Shown here one piece after another: positions 7,408-15,173 of a stretch of 23,979 bases of DNA (its first letter is position 1; each line of letters opens with the position of its first letter). The position numbers and the translations under genes are program-made. The notes beneath the pieces were generated by a model, which was not told where the DNA came from, searched no databases, and saw nothing but the letters and a program-made list of their open reading frames with translations. The stretch is from CAYRWK01 sp964427965 (GTDB lineage Bacteria > Patescibacteriota > WWE3 > UBA101185 > UBA10185), in contig CAYRWK010000006.1 in assembly GCA_964427965.1 (NCBI GenBank), forward strand, positions 1-23,979. The letters run 5' to 3'.

Positions 7408-8183
7408 GTAATTTTAAACTGACACTAGGCTATTTATATCCCGATGAACTTAATCTATACGGAGATAACGGGAATGTTGAGATATTAGTAAATCGAGCTC
7501 AAAAAAGGAACATTGCCGTAGAGGTTGTGAAAATCTCACCTCAAGTAACTTTAAGCTCTGAAGTTATGGGAAATATTAATATGGTGTTTATGGGCGGAGG
7601 ACCTGATAGCGGCCAGAAGATAATTTATGAAGATTTTTATAAAAATAAGGGGCCGTTTATAAAAGATTATATTGAAAGTGGTGGTTACGGTCTCTATATT
7701 TGTGGTTCTTATCAACTGCTTGGTCATTATTATAAATCTGCCGATGAAACAATTCTAAAGGGAGTTGGTGCTTTTGACTTATATACCCAGTCTTTTGGTA
7801 ACCATAAACCAAGGTGTATTGGTAATGTTGTGTGTGAGGTTAACGATACTCTTGCAAATGATCCAATTTTTAAACAGGTTAGTGGTGACATAGGTAACAC
7901 TCTAGTGGGTTTTGAAAACCATGGGGGTCGTACCTATTTGGGGGAAGGTATGCAGCCGTTTGCAAAAGTTCAAATGGGATTTGGCAATAATAGCGAGGAT
8001 GGCGGTGAGGGCGTTTTGTATAAAAACAGCATCGGTTCTTACTTGCACGGCCCGATACTTGCAAGAAACCCTCATTTGGCGGACTATTTAATAGCTAAAG
8101 CTTTAAATACTTCGACTTTAGAAAAACTAGATGATACGTTGATAATTTCTGCCCATACTGCCTCAAAAAAACTTAAACAGTGA
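7404..8183 (+). CDS. gatD: Lipid II isoglutaminyl synthase, glutaminase subunit GatD
   Basis: This 259-residue class I (CobB/CobQ-type) glutamine amidotransferase hydrolyses glutamine and passes ammonia to MurT. The nucleophile is C100 in Y-I-C-G-S-Y-Q-L-L-G, with the G-G-G-P-D-S-G substrate loop at 64-70. The catalytic His is H205 in G-S-Y-L-H-G-P, the usual C-terminal motif. Length is close to the family norm (about 240-260). Its start overlaps the murT stop by four bases, and its own stop overlaps a GTG start of the next gene, so the products are probably made in fixed proportion. Confidence 0.92.
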   Translation: MSNFKLTLGYLYPDELNLYGDNGNVEILVNRAQKRNIAVEVVKISPQVTLSSEVMGNINMVFMGGGPDSGQKIIYEDFYKNKGPFIKDYIESGGYGLYICGSYQLLGHYYKSADETILKGVGAFDLYTQSFGNHKPRCIGNVVCEVNDTLANDPIFKQVSGDIGNTLVGFENHGGRTYLGEGMQPFAKVQMGFGNNSEDGGEGVLYKNSIGSYLHGPILARNPHLADYLIAKALNTSTLEKLDDTLIISAHTASKKLKQ

Positions 8184-9394
8184 TAAAAAGTTTACATAAA
8201 TATTTCTTTTATCTAGCGGTTTTTGCTTTGCCAATTAATTTGGGTTTGCACTTCGTGTTTAACTGGAGTTATTTAAACGGTTTGTTGGTTGACTACTTAC
8301 TTCCGGTTATTTATGTGCAAGATATATTAGTTTTGTTGACGCTGTTGTCTTGGCTACTTACGGTTAAGAAAGAAGACCTAATCAACCTTTTCAACCATAA
8401 AATCACTCCCCTAGTCGTTTTGTTTGTCGCATCAATTGCTTTCTCGATAATTAATTCTTCCTTAATAAATATTTCTATATATTTATTTTTGAAAAGCAGT
8501 TTATATGCACTGTTCTTTTTTTATATTATTTCCACTTTTGATATAAAAAGGGACTTTGTGTTATTTAGTAAGGTTTTGGCTGTAAGTGTGTTTTTGGTAT
8601 GTTTGCTGGCTGTTGGTCAATGGGTAAACCAAGGATCTGTTTTTAACAATTACCTGTTTTTTGGTGAACAACCCTACAGTTTTTCTACCTACGGTGTTAT
8701 TCGTGAAAATTTGCTTGGTCAAACCAAAATTCCGGTTTACGGTACTTTTAGACACCCTAATACTTTTGCCGGTTTTTTAGTAATAACGTTGTTCTTACTG
8801 TTAGGACTTGTTCCTGAGAAAAAGTTTAATACAGCCGTTTTTGGTCTAGGCTCGTTGGTTTTACTTTTTACTTTTAGCTATTTTGCTGTAAGTGTTTTTG
8901 TAATTGGTTTTGCTTTTATATATTTTATTAAAAAATGGGGAAGATCCGGTTACCTGTTTAGTTTATTTATTGTTTTGGTTATTTCAACAGGTCTGCTTTT
9001 TTTGCCGTACATTCGCTCTTATAATACTTCTATTTCCAGAAGGTCCGATTTACTTTCGGCTGTTTACTCAAGTATTTCTCGAAATATATTGGTGGGTACC
9101 GGTGTTGGTACCGCTGTTATTAGCGCTCCTGATCTTAATTTTGTTCAACCTGTCCATAATGTCTTTGTTTTATTGCTCAAAGAGGGCGGTATTACTTTGG
9201 TTATGTTGTTTGGTGGAATTATTTGGGTTTGTGCCCTAACAGCCTTTTATTACAAAAAACCACTTTTTTTTGTAGTTCTGCTCCAAATCGTGTTGCTAAG
9301 CAGTTTCGATCATTATTTTTGGACTATGCAACAAACTCAATTACTGTTCTGGTTGACTTGTGGAATCGTTTGCACCTATAATTTAAGACAATGA
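8180..9394 (+). CDS. O-antigen ligase/polymerase-like polytopic membrane protein
   Basis: The 404 residues form about ten hydrophobic helices. A conserved segment Y-G-T-F-R-H-P-N-T-F-A-G-F (about 191-203) and a later V-H-N-V-F-V-L-L-L-K-E-G-G, preceded by an Arg-rich loop, match the Wzy_C/O-antigen ligase superfamily, which moves or polymerises lipid-linked glycans on the outer face of the membrane. The start is the GTG in the GTGA overlap with gatD; no other start fits better. Which glycan it acts on cannot be told. Coupling with murT-gatD suggests work on peptidoglycan-attached or surface polysaccharide (inference). Confidence 0.8.
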   Translation: MIKSLHKYFFYLAVFALPINLGLHFVFNWSYLNGLLVDYLLPVIYVQDILVLLTLLSWLLTVKKEDLINLFNHKITPLVVLFVASIAFSIINSSLINISIYLFLKSSLYALFFFYIISTFDIKRDFVLFSKVLAVSVFLVCLLAVGQWVNQGSVFNNYLFFGEQPYSFSTYGVIRENLLGQTKIPVYGTFRHPNTFAGFLVITLFLLLGLVPEKKFNTAVFGLGSLVLLFTFSYFAVSVFVIGFAFIYFIKKWGRSGYLFSLFIVLVISTGLLFLPYIRSYNTSISRRSDLLSAVYSSISRNILVGTGVGTAVISAPDLNFVQPVHNVFVLLLKEGGITLVMLFGGIIWVCALTAFYYKKPLFFVVLLQIVLLSSFDHYFWTMQQTQLLFWLTCGIVCTYNLRQ

Positions 9395-10680
9395 GAAACA
9401 AGATTGCTTCACTTGCCCTATTGTTTATTTTGTCTTTTACTTTAACTGCCTGTACCATTCAGGATTTACCGGTAATTGGTAAGTTTTTTGGAGGATCTTC
9501 CGGTTCAATAAGCGGTTCTATTACAGTTTGGGGTCTATGGGAAAACCCGGATGTAATGGCTTCTATTATCGCTAAATACAAAGAACTTCATCCAAACGTA
9601 ACTATTAACTACGAAGATCGTTCTGTTTTAAAAACCCTTGAGTACAGAGACAGAATTTTTGCTAGAGCAGGAGAAGATGTTGGGGCAGATGTTTTGTTAG
9701 TTCATAACTCTTGGCTATATAAGCTAAAAGATAATTTTTCACCCATGCCTGCAAAGTTGATGGACGCAAAGACTTACTCAACAACTTTTTATCCTGTCGC
9801 TACCCAAAGCGCTGTTTTTGACAGCAAGATATATGGTGTTCCTTTTTATTACGATGGTTTGGTGCTTTTGTATAATAAAGACCACTTTTTGGAAATCGGC
9901 CAAGATGATCCGCCAACTTCTTGGGCGGAGTTTGAGAGTCTTGCAAAGAACCTGAGATATCCTAAAGACGGTAGTGCTTTGGTAAGGGCGGGAGCAGCAA
10001 TGGGTACTGCCGACAATAACGAGCACTTCTCGGATATATTGGGTTTACTTTTTGCTCAAACTGATGTTGCTATTCCAAATGATTTAGAAACCAAAGCGGC
10101 GGCTGATGCTCTTGATTACTACGTTTCTTTTGTAAAAAGAGATATGGCTTGGGATAACTTAATGCCAGAAGCTAACACCGCCTTTATTCAGGGAAAAGTC
10201 TCGATGATTATTGTTCCCACTTGGAGAATTTTGGATATCTTAAAAGCTAATCCAAATTTAAACTTTGGCGTAGCTCCTGTTCCCCAAGCTTTGCCGGAAA
10301 AGCCGGCTACCTGGGCAACTTTTTGGATGTGGTCTGTTCCCTCTTCTAGCAAGAATCAGGCTTTAGCTTGGGACTTTGTAAATTTTATGACATCAGAAAA
10401 ACAAGAACTTTCTTTGTTTAGCGATGCTTCTAAGGTAAGACCTTTTGGCGTTCCCTTTGCTAGGGTGTCTTTGGCTCAGCAATTAGCAAACAACCTGTAT
10501 CTGTCACCGGCAGTGGCTACCGCACCTTATGCAAAATCTGCGGAACTTGCGGCAAGATCAGGAAATAATAAGGTTACCGATGCTCTAAGAGATGCGGTTA
10601 ACGCTGTTTTGGAAGACAGGGTGGATGCACTGACTGCTCTTAAAAACTTTAGAAGTGGTACTCCCCAGCCTACGGACTGA
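9391..10680 (+). CDS. Family 1 extracellular solute-binding lipoprotein
   Basis: The first 21 residues are a lipoprotein signal ending in L-T-A-C, so Cys21 would be lipidated. A Gly/Ser linker follows, then a periplasmic-binding-protein fold starting T-V-W-G-L-W-E-N (about 45-52), with the family's typical later blocks (F-Y-Y-D-G-L-V-L-L-Y-N-K; A-F-I-Q-G-K-V-S-M-I; P-A-T-W-A-T-F-W-M-W-S-V-P). Sugars are the usual ligands of this family. No ABC permease or ATPase gene is in the window, so it works with a distant transporter or as a surface glycan-binding protein. The ATG overlaps the stop of the previous gene by four bases. Confidence 0.87.
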   Translation: MRNKIASLALLFILSFTLTACTIQDLPVIGKFFGGSSGSISGSITVWGLWENPDVMASIIAKYKELHPNVTINYEDRSVLKTLEYRDRIFARAGEDVGADVLLVHNSWLYKLKDNFSPMPAKLMDAKTYSTTFYPVATQSAVFDSKIYGVPFYYDGLVLLYNKDHFLEIGQDDPPTSWAEFESLAKNLRYPKDGSALVRAGAAMGTADNNEHFSDILGLLFAQTDVAIPNDLETKAAADALDYYVSFVKRDMAWDNLMPEANTAFIQGKVSMIIVPTWRILDILKANPNLNFGVAPVPQALPEKPATWATFWMWSVPSSSKNQALAWDFVNFMTSEKQELSLFSDASKVRPFGVPFARVSLAQQLANNLYLSPAVATAPYAKSAELAARSGNNKVTDALRDAVNAVLEDRVDALTALKNFRSGTPQPTD

Positions 10681-10686
10681 TATAAT
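10678..10686 (+). promoter_or_regulatory. Extended -10 of tsaD
   Basis: TGATATAAT is a near-perfect extended -10; its TGA is also the stop codon of the lipoprotein gene. It ends 9 bases before the tsaD ATG. No clear -35 is seen upstream, which is acceptable for an extended -10, and no Shine-Dalgarno sequence is visible. Confidence 0.6.
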
Positions 10687-10695
10687 CCTTAAGTT

Positions 10696-11721
10696 ATGAA
10701 AATATTTGCTATTGAATCATCGTGTGATGAAACAGCTGCGGCTCTTGTTGAGGACGGTACAAGGGATATTGCAGGTGTTGTAGCGTCCTCTAAAGAGTTG
10801 CATGAACAAACCGGAGGTATTGTGCCAGAGGTGGCCGCCAGAAAGCAGGTTGAGTTTTTTGTGCCTGTGATTGAGCAAACATTGGTAAAAGCTCAAAAAG
10901 CTTTAGGTCTTGCCTGCCGTGAGGATGTTATAGCTTCAATCGATAGCCTTGCTGTTACCGTTGGTCCCGGGCTTATTGGCTCACTTGTTGTGGGAGTTGA
11001 GGCGGCAAAAGCTCTTGCAGTTGCCTGGCATAAACCATTAATTCCTGTGAATCATTTGCTTGGGCATATATATGCTAACTGGCTTGAACACGCGTCTATA
11101 ATTCAGTTTCCGGCTGTGGTGCTTGTTGTTAGCGGTGGGCATACTGATTTGGTTTTGATGAAAGATCACGATCAGTTCGACTACCTTGGCGGTACTCATG
11201 ACGATGCTGCCGGAGAAAGTTTTGATAAAACCGCGCGGCTTCTTGGCATAAGTAAATATCTTGGAGGAGTGCTTCTTTCTCAAAAATCTGCGGAATGCAA
11301 GGCTAACCCAATTGCAGGTAGACTCCCCCGCGCCATGATTAGAGAGGATAATTTTGATTTTTCTTTTTCCGGATTAAAGACTGCTGTAAAAAGATTAATT
11401 GAAAATGAAAATTGGCCGGTCGAGGTTGTTGCCTGTGAGTTTGAAACCGCAGTGGTTGATGTGTTAGTTGCAAAAACGTTACGAGCTGCAAAACAGTTTA
11501 ATGCTAAATGTATTTTATTGGCGGGTGGGGTTTCAGCCAATACTCAACTTCGTGCGCGTATGAAAGAAGAAGCGGGCAATGTGCCGGTTTTTGTTCCCTC
11601 TCTTAAATACTGCACCGATAACGCTGTATACATAGCTAGTGCTGCGTATTACAACCAAGGCGTAAAACCTCTTGATCAAATTCAAGCAAATCCTTCTTTA
11701 GGTGTGATGGATAGGGTTTAA
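10696..11721 (+). CDS. tsaD: tRNA N6-adenosine threonylcarbamoyltransferase TsaD
   Basis: TsaD transfers the threonylcarbamoyl group to A37 of ANN-decoding tRNAs. The 341 residues match the family length. The N-terminus I-E-S-S-C-D-E-T-A (7-15), T-G-G-I-V-P-E-V-A-A-R (39-49), the metal-binding pair H120 and H124 in V-N-H-L-L-G-H-I, V-S-G-G-H-T and the C-terminal L-A-G-G-V-S-A-N are all present. The usual partners TsaB, TsaC and TsaE are not in the window. A short extra segment around residues 70-80 (A-C-R-E-D) is slightly unusual. The stop codon overlaps by four bases the end of convergent proS. Confidence 0.96.
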   Translation: MKIFAIESSCDETAAALVEDGTRDIAGVVASSKELHEQTGGIVPEVAARKQVEFFVPVIEQTLVKAQKALGLACREDVIASIDSLAVTVGPGLIGSLVVGVEAAKALAVAWHKPLIPVNHLLGHIYANWLEHASIIQFPAVVLVVSGGHTDLVLMKDHDQFDYLGGTHDDAAGESFDKTARLLGISKYLGGVLLSQKSAECKANPIAGRLPRAMIREDNFDFSFSGLKTAVKRLIENENWPVEVVACEFETAVVDVLVAKTLRAAKQFNAKCILLAGGVSANTQLRARMKEEAGNVPVFVPSLKYCTDNAVYIASAAYYNQGVKPLDQIQANPSLGVMDRV

Positions 11722-12971
11722 TTACTTTTTAACAGTTTTAGCAGGGAATCTATGTCTACTATCTTTGAAGTTTCTCCAGTCCTTTTCTTTAATTCTACTT
11801 TGTCGCCTGTCTTTTTAGAGATAACAGCTCTGTATGGAATGCCAATTAAATCTGCATCTGAAAACTTTTCTCCAGCAGTTACATCTTCTCTATCGTCAAA
11901 CAAAACTTCGATATTTTGGTTTAGTAGTTCTGCGTACACCCCCTGAGACTGTTTTTTAACCTCGGAATCTTCTAAATTTAATCCAACTAAATGTACTTGA
12001 TATGGTGCAATGCTTTCCGGCCATACAATGCCCTTTGCGTCACTTAGTTTTTCTACAATTACACCCATAAGTCTTGTAATACCTATACCGTACGATCCTA
12101 GATGCACCGGAATTGATTTTCCATCCTGATCTGTGTAGTTAAGTCCAAGTTGTTCTGATTTTACTGCTCCAAAATCAAAGATATTCCCAACCTCAGCCGC
12201 ATTAGCTTGAGTCAAGTCTTCTTTTTTGACACCAAGTTTAGCTAGAGTTTCATCGTTGTACACCTCCTGGTTTATCGCCAGACCCTTTTCTTTACTAAAA
12301 TAAACAGTGTCTTCACCGGCATCAGTTAATGTTTGAAACTCGTGACTAAATTTTGTAAATGCACTGCCTGAGGCAAATGTTAAGTAGGTTTCGTTTCTCA
12401 AACCTACTCTGTCAAAAACTTTCATATAAGCCTCAATAGCCTTGTTATAAAATTCATCGTGGTGTTTTTGATCCAATGTATAGGAATACATGTCTTTCAT
12501 AAAGAATTCTCTACCGCGCATAATTCCGCTTTTTGCTCTAAGCTCGTTTCGAAGTTTAGTTTGGAACTGATAAACATACAAAGGCAAGTCTTTGTAGCTT
12601 TTAATGTATTGTCTCATCATGTCTGAGATAGGTTCTTCGTGAGACCAAGCAAGTCCGATTTCGGTTTCATTCTTGAGTTTGGTCTTAAACCATACATCTA
12701 CTTTTTCATCGTCCCAGCGGTTGGTTTTTTCCCAAAGTTCTTTTCTTTGCATACAGGTCATAATAAGCTCTTGCCCACCAATGGCATCCATTTCTTCCCT
12801 AACGATTTGTTTTATTTTTTCAATTACTAAAAGACCTAAGGGTAAGTACGCGTAAACTCCTGCCATTTCTTTGTACACAAACCCTGCACGAATTAGCAGT
12901 TGAGCATTTTTGCTGACTTCATCTTTTGGGGCTTCTTTTTTAGTTTTACCAAGTAGTGTTGAGTAAAGCAT
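11718..12971 (-). CDS. proS: Prolyl-tRNA synthetase without editing insertion
   Basis: A class II aminoacyl-tRNA synthetase charging tRNA-Pro. Motif 1 lies around residues 38-62 (Y-A-Y-L-P-L-G), motif 2 around 138-163 (R-N-E-L-R-A-K-S-G-I-M-R-G-R-E-F) and motif 3 at 294-301 (Y-G-I-G-I-T-R-L). The anticodon-binding domain occupies the last ~95 residues. At 417 residues it is about 150 shorter than the bacterial-type enzyme (about 565): only some 40-50 residues join E-D-T-V-Y-F to V-G-N-I-F-D-F-G, so the INS domain that clears Ala-tRNA-Pro is absent. Alphaproteobacterial enzymes show a similar loss. No separate YbaK/ProXp gene is in the window. Confidence 0.95.
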   Translation of the reverse strand: MLYSTLLGKTKKEAPKDEVSKNAQLLIRAGFVYKEMAGVYAYLPLGLLVIEKIKQIVREEMDAIGGQELIMTCMQRKELWEKTNRWDDEKVDVWFKTKLKNETEIGLAWSHEEPISDMMRQYIKSYKDLPLYVYQFQTKLRNELRAKSGIMRGREFFMKDMYSYTLDQKHHDEFYNKAIEAYMKVFDRVGLRNETYLTFASGSAFTKFSHEFQTLTDAGEDTVYFSKEKGLAINQEVYNDETLAKLGVKKEDLTQANAAEVGNIFDFGAVKSEQLGLNYTDQDGKSIPVHLGSYGIGITRLMGVIVEKLSDAKGIVWPESIAPYQVHLVGLNLEDSEVKKQSQGVYAELLNQNIEVLFDDREDVTAGEKFSDADLIGIPYRAVISKKTGDKVELKKRTGETSKIVDIDSLLKLLKSN

Positions 12972-12980
12972 TATGTGGCT

Positions 12981-12989
12981 ATTTTATCA
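12981..12989 (-). promoter_or_regulatory. Extended -10 of proS
   Basis: The reverse strand reads TGATAAAAT, ending 9 bases before the proS ATG. No clear -35 and no ribosome site are seen, so the message would have at most a few leader bases. Confidence 0.5.
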
Positions 12990-13000
12990 CACTAGGGCCT

Positions 13001-13031
13001 TTGACTTGTAGAAATTCTGCAGTGTTATACT
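13001..13031 (+). promoter_or_regulatory. Promoter of the 160-residue protein gene
   Basis: TTGACT (13001-13006) precedes the extended -10 TGTTATACT (13023-13031) with a spacer of 19 bases, a little long. The -10 ends 6 bases before the ATG at 13038, placing the predicted transcription start at the start codon itself. Confidence 0.6.
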
Positions 13032-13037
13032 TTGGGC

Positions 13038-13520
13038 ATGGTTAACCTGGAAAGCATACCTTCAAAAGAAGTGTTAAATGTCGGTGATTGTTTCACAATG
13101 GGTTTGTATCAGACGGTTAATTTTGGAAGTAAACCACTAACGGAAAGAGACCCGGATGTTATGTTATACAGAACTGAGGTAGTGTCTGCTTTGTCACTTG
13201 CGGAAAATTGTGTTGGTTTGTTAATGGATGATACTGGCCCTATGGTAATAAATCTGGGCGATAACGATGTTTACTTACATTACAGTCGTGGGGCTAGAGT
13301 ACCGGTAGCACAAGGTCTATCCAGAGACATTAGTGCTTATATGCGGTTAAATAGGGTTGTAAAGAAACGTCGGCATTTTGATGTTGATATTGTGCTTAAG
13401 TGTTCTCGCCCCGAGGACCCTAATATTTTGAGGTTATGTAATGTAACCGAGGATGGGGTTTTGAGTTCTGTAACATTTCAATTACAGCTAATACACGACC
13501 AAATAATAAAGAAACCATAA
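13038..13520 (+). CDS. Unrecognised soluble 160-residue protein
   Basis: I do not recognise this protein. The ATG at 13038 is preferred to an in-frame TTG at 13032, because the -10 element ends at 13031 and a start at 13032 would leave no room. The product has no signal peptide or membrane segment. It appears rich in beta strands in the middle (L-L-M-D-D-T-G-P-M-V-I-N-L-G-D-N-D-V-Y-L), has a basic stretch (V-V-K-K-R-R-H) and four cysteines without C-x-x-C spacing. Codon use looks like that of neighbours, and it has its own promoter, so it is probably real. Its end is 5 bases from the end of convergent comF. Confidence 0.55.
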   Translation: MVNLESIPSKEVLNVGDCFTMGLYQTVNFGSKPLTERDPDVMLYRTEVVSALSLAENCVGLLMDDTGPMVINLGDNDVYLHYSRGARVPVAQGLSRDISAYMRLNRVVKKRRHFDVDIVLKCSRPEDPNILRLCNVTEDGVLSSVTFQLQLIHDQIIKKP

Positions 13521-13525
13521 ACTCC

Positions 13526-14170
13526 TTACAACCTTCTAGTTAACGTAAACGCTACTACTTTATTAACTCCTGCTCTATATAACGCTTCCGCTGCACTTAG
13601 TAATGTTGCCCCGCTTGTGCAAATATCATCAACCAGCAAAATTGCTTTGTTTTGACATTGTAATGGGTCAACCTTAAAGGCCTCCTTCATATTCTCATAC
13701 CTCTCTTCTCGATCGTGTGTGTATTGAGACGAAGTTTCTTTTACTCTAAATAATATTTTGTTATCTATAGGTAAATTAAATGTTTTTGCCAAGGCATTTG
13801 CAATTAATCCTGCTTGGTTAAATCCCCTAAGTTTTAATTTGTGTTTATTCATTGGAATTGGGACTACTGTGTAACCGGCATATTTAATACCTAAATTTTG
13901 TGCATACTTCGCTCCGTACAAGGCAAGAATTTTAAGAGCTGCAAACTGCTTGGAGTTGTATTTGGATCTTTTAATACAAAGCCTGGTTATTCCCTCGTAT
14001 TCAAACGGTGAGAAAACCCCAAGTTTATTGCAAAAGCCATGTTGTGTGATTTGGAAGAAACTCTTTTCTAGCATTTGTACTTCCTGTAAGCACTTGGAGC
14101 AAAATATACTGCCGTCTGTATGGCAGAACAGGCATTTTGGCGGAAATAAGATGTTTAGCAAGTTATCCAT
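13526..14170 (-). CDS. comF: ComF-family phosphoribosyltransferase-like protein
   Basis: The 214 residues begin with a zinc-finger of two C-x-x-C pairs (C13, C16, C24, C27), as in ComFC proteins. A phosphoribosyltransferase fold follows, with the PRPP-binding loop I-L-L-V-D-D-I-C-T-S-G-A-T (about 177-189) and the family's P-I-P-M-x-K-x-K-L-K-x-R-G-F-N-Q-A (104-120). ComF proteins act in natural transformation (DNA uptake and handling of incoming single strands); the enzymatic substrate is uncertain. Length is near the family's usual 200-240. The ATG lies within a DnaA-box-like sequence. No other competence gene is visible nearby. Confidence 0.9.
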   Translation of the reverse strand: MDNLLNILFPPKCLFCHTDGSIFCSKCLQEVQMLEKSFFQITQHGFCNKLGVFSPFEYEGITRLCIKRSKYNSKQFAALKILALYGAKYAQNLGIKYAGYTVVPIPMNKHKLKLRGFNQAGLIANALAKTFNLPIDNKILFRVKETSSQYTHDREERYENMKEAFKVDPLQCQNKAILLVDDICTSGATLLSAAEALYRAGVNKVVAFTLTRRL

Positions 14171-14182
14171 AAGTTATTCACA
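14163..14182 (+). promoter_or_regulatory. Two DnaA-box-like sites over the comF start
   Basis: TTATCCATA (14163-14171) and TTATTCACA (14174-14182) are tandem; the second differs from the consensus by one base, the first by one. The first overlaps codons 1-3 of comF, so part of the match is coding. Binding there would block comF translation or transcription; this is inference. Confidence 0.35.
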
Positions 14183-14233
14183 AGCGTTTATTTATTATCA
14201 CTACGGCATAAATACAGTATTGGGCTTATAGTA

Positions 14234-14264
14234 TTGTATTAAATATACCCTGTAGTAATATAAT
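14234..14264 (+). promoter_or_regulatory. Candidate promoter of the rRNA methyltransferase-like gene
   Basis: TATAAT (14259-14264) has a weak TTGTAT (14234-14239) 19 bases upstream and would give a leader of about 60 bases. A second -10-like TACAAT (14318-14323) lies 7 bases before the ATG and would give a leaderless message. The sequence does not decide between them. Confidence 0.4.
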
Positions 14265-14330
14265 GCTAGAGTAATAGTAAAACCATTAGAAAGTTTCTTC
14301 AATGGGGTTATTTCTATTACAATTAGATAT

Positions 14331-15146
14331 ATGAATATTCAAACTTTTATAAATACTGAAGCCGACAACATTTTACAAAAATACAAAGGTCAAAGATCAG
14401 AGGTTGAATCTTTGCTAGCCGCCGAGTTATCAAAAAATAAGATATTTCTATCTAAAATAGAAAATGCTTCTGATTTTAAAGAGCTTTATAAATTAAGCGG
14501 CTATAAAAATTTGATCAAAAAAGTTAAGAAACAGGTATACTTTGGTCTTAGGCAGTACCGTACCAAATTGGTATCACCTGACAGCGTGCAATCCTCTGAG
14601 GTGAATTATCCTTACGAACACGTATCAACTCGGGAGCGAGCGCCTTTTATTCAAGAATTTAACACTCAACTTAAGTTGTATTCAGACTCTAAAAATATTG
14701 TTGATGTCGGGGGAGGCGTGTTTCCTTTAACGTTTCCTTTTGCCGACTTTCCTAAGTTGCAGGATTACGTATGGTTGGATAAGGACAAAAAAGCTTATGA
14801 AGTACTGCTTGGCACGAAGAATTCAAAGCTTAAATTATTTAACGATCCTATCGGAAAAAAGTTATGGTCCACATATCTTCCCGGTGGGGCTTTTGAGTTT
14901 GATTTGGTGCTGATGCTTAAACTTATTTCTGTAATCTGGCGTCAGGAGAAAAATCTAATTCCGATACTTGCGGCAATTCCGGCCAAAGTAATTTTAGTTA
15001 CCGCGCCAAAAGAGGCTATGACCAAAAAACAGACTATTCAAAAACGGGAAGACGCGATTTTAAAAAAGTTTATTAAGCTAACCGGTAGAAAAGTGCTTGG
15101 AACTTTGGACATTGCTAATGAGTTTGGCTACTTTTTAGGAAAATAA
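14331..15146 (+). CDS. Putative 16S rRNA methyltransferase of the ArmA/Rmt (FmrO) type
   Basis: The 271 residues align by eye with the aminoglycoside-resistance 16S rRNA (guanine-1405-N7) methyltransferases. A helical N-terminal domain (about 1-95) is followed by S-T-R-E-R-A-P-F-I-Q-E-F (99-110; ArmA has S-T-N-E-R-V-A-T-L-N-D-F). The S-adenosylmethionine loop I-V-D-V-G-G-G-V-F-P-L (123-133; ArmA I-L-D-F-G-C-G-F-N-P-L) comes next, then the acidic W-L-D-K-D (148-152) and F-D-L-V-L-M-L-K-L-I-S-V (190-201; ArmA Y-D-V-V-F-L-L-K-M-L-P-V). The C-terminal E-F-G-Y-F-L fits the last strand. Loop details differ from ArmA, so the target base may differ and no resistance can be claimed. Gene composition resembles its neighbours, which argues against recent transfer. 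Confidence 0.7.
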   Translation: MNIQTFINTEADNILQKYKGQRSEVESLLAAELSKNKIFLSKIENASDFKELYKLSGYKNLIKKVKKQVYFGLRQYRTKLVSPDSVQSSEVNYPYEHVSTRERAPFIQEFNTQLKLYSDSKNIVDVGGGVFPLTFPFADFPKLQDYVWLDKDKKAYEVLLGTKNSKLKLFNDPIGKKLWSTYLPGGAFEFDLVLMLKLISVIWRQEKNLIPILAAIPAKVILVTAPKEAMTKKQTIQKREDAILKKFIKLTGRKVLGTLDIANEFGYFLGK

Positions 15147-15161
15147 TCTCACGTATTGCGG

Positions 15162-15167
15162 TATACT
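15162..15167 (+). promoter_or_regulatory. Candidate -10 of pgi
   Basis: TATACT ends 6 bases before the preferred GTG start of pgi. No -35 and no TG extension are seen. It resembles the element before the gene at 13038 in sequence and spacing. Confidence 0.35.
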
Positions 15168-15173
15168 TTAGGT

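Noticed and set aside
8904..9239. A 111-codon hydrophobic open frame inside the O-antigen-ligase-like gene
   Set aside because: It lies in another frame of a membrane-protein gene, where T-rich sequence gives hydrophobic shadows in all frames.
14331..15146. Recently acquired antibiotic-resistance gene
   Set aside because: No insertion sequence, integron or composition shift surrounds it; the base composition fits the neighbours, so recent transfer is not supported.
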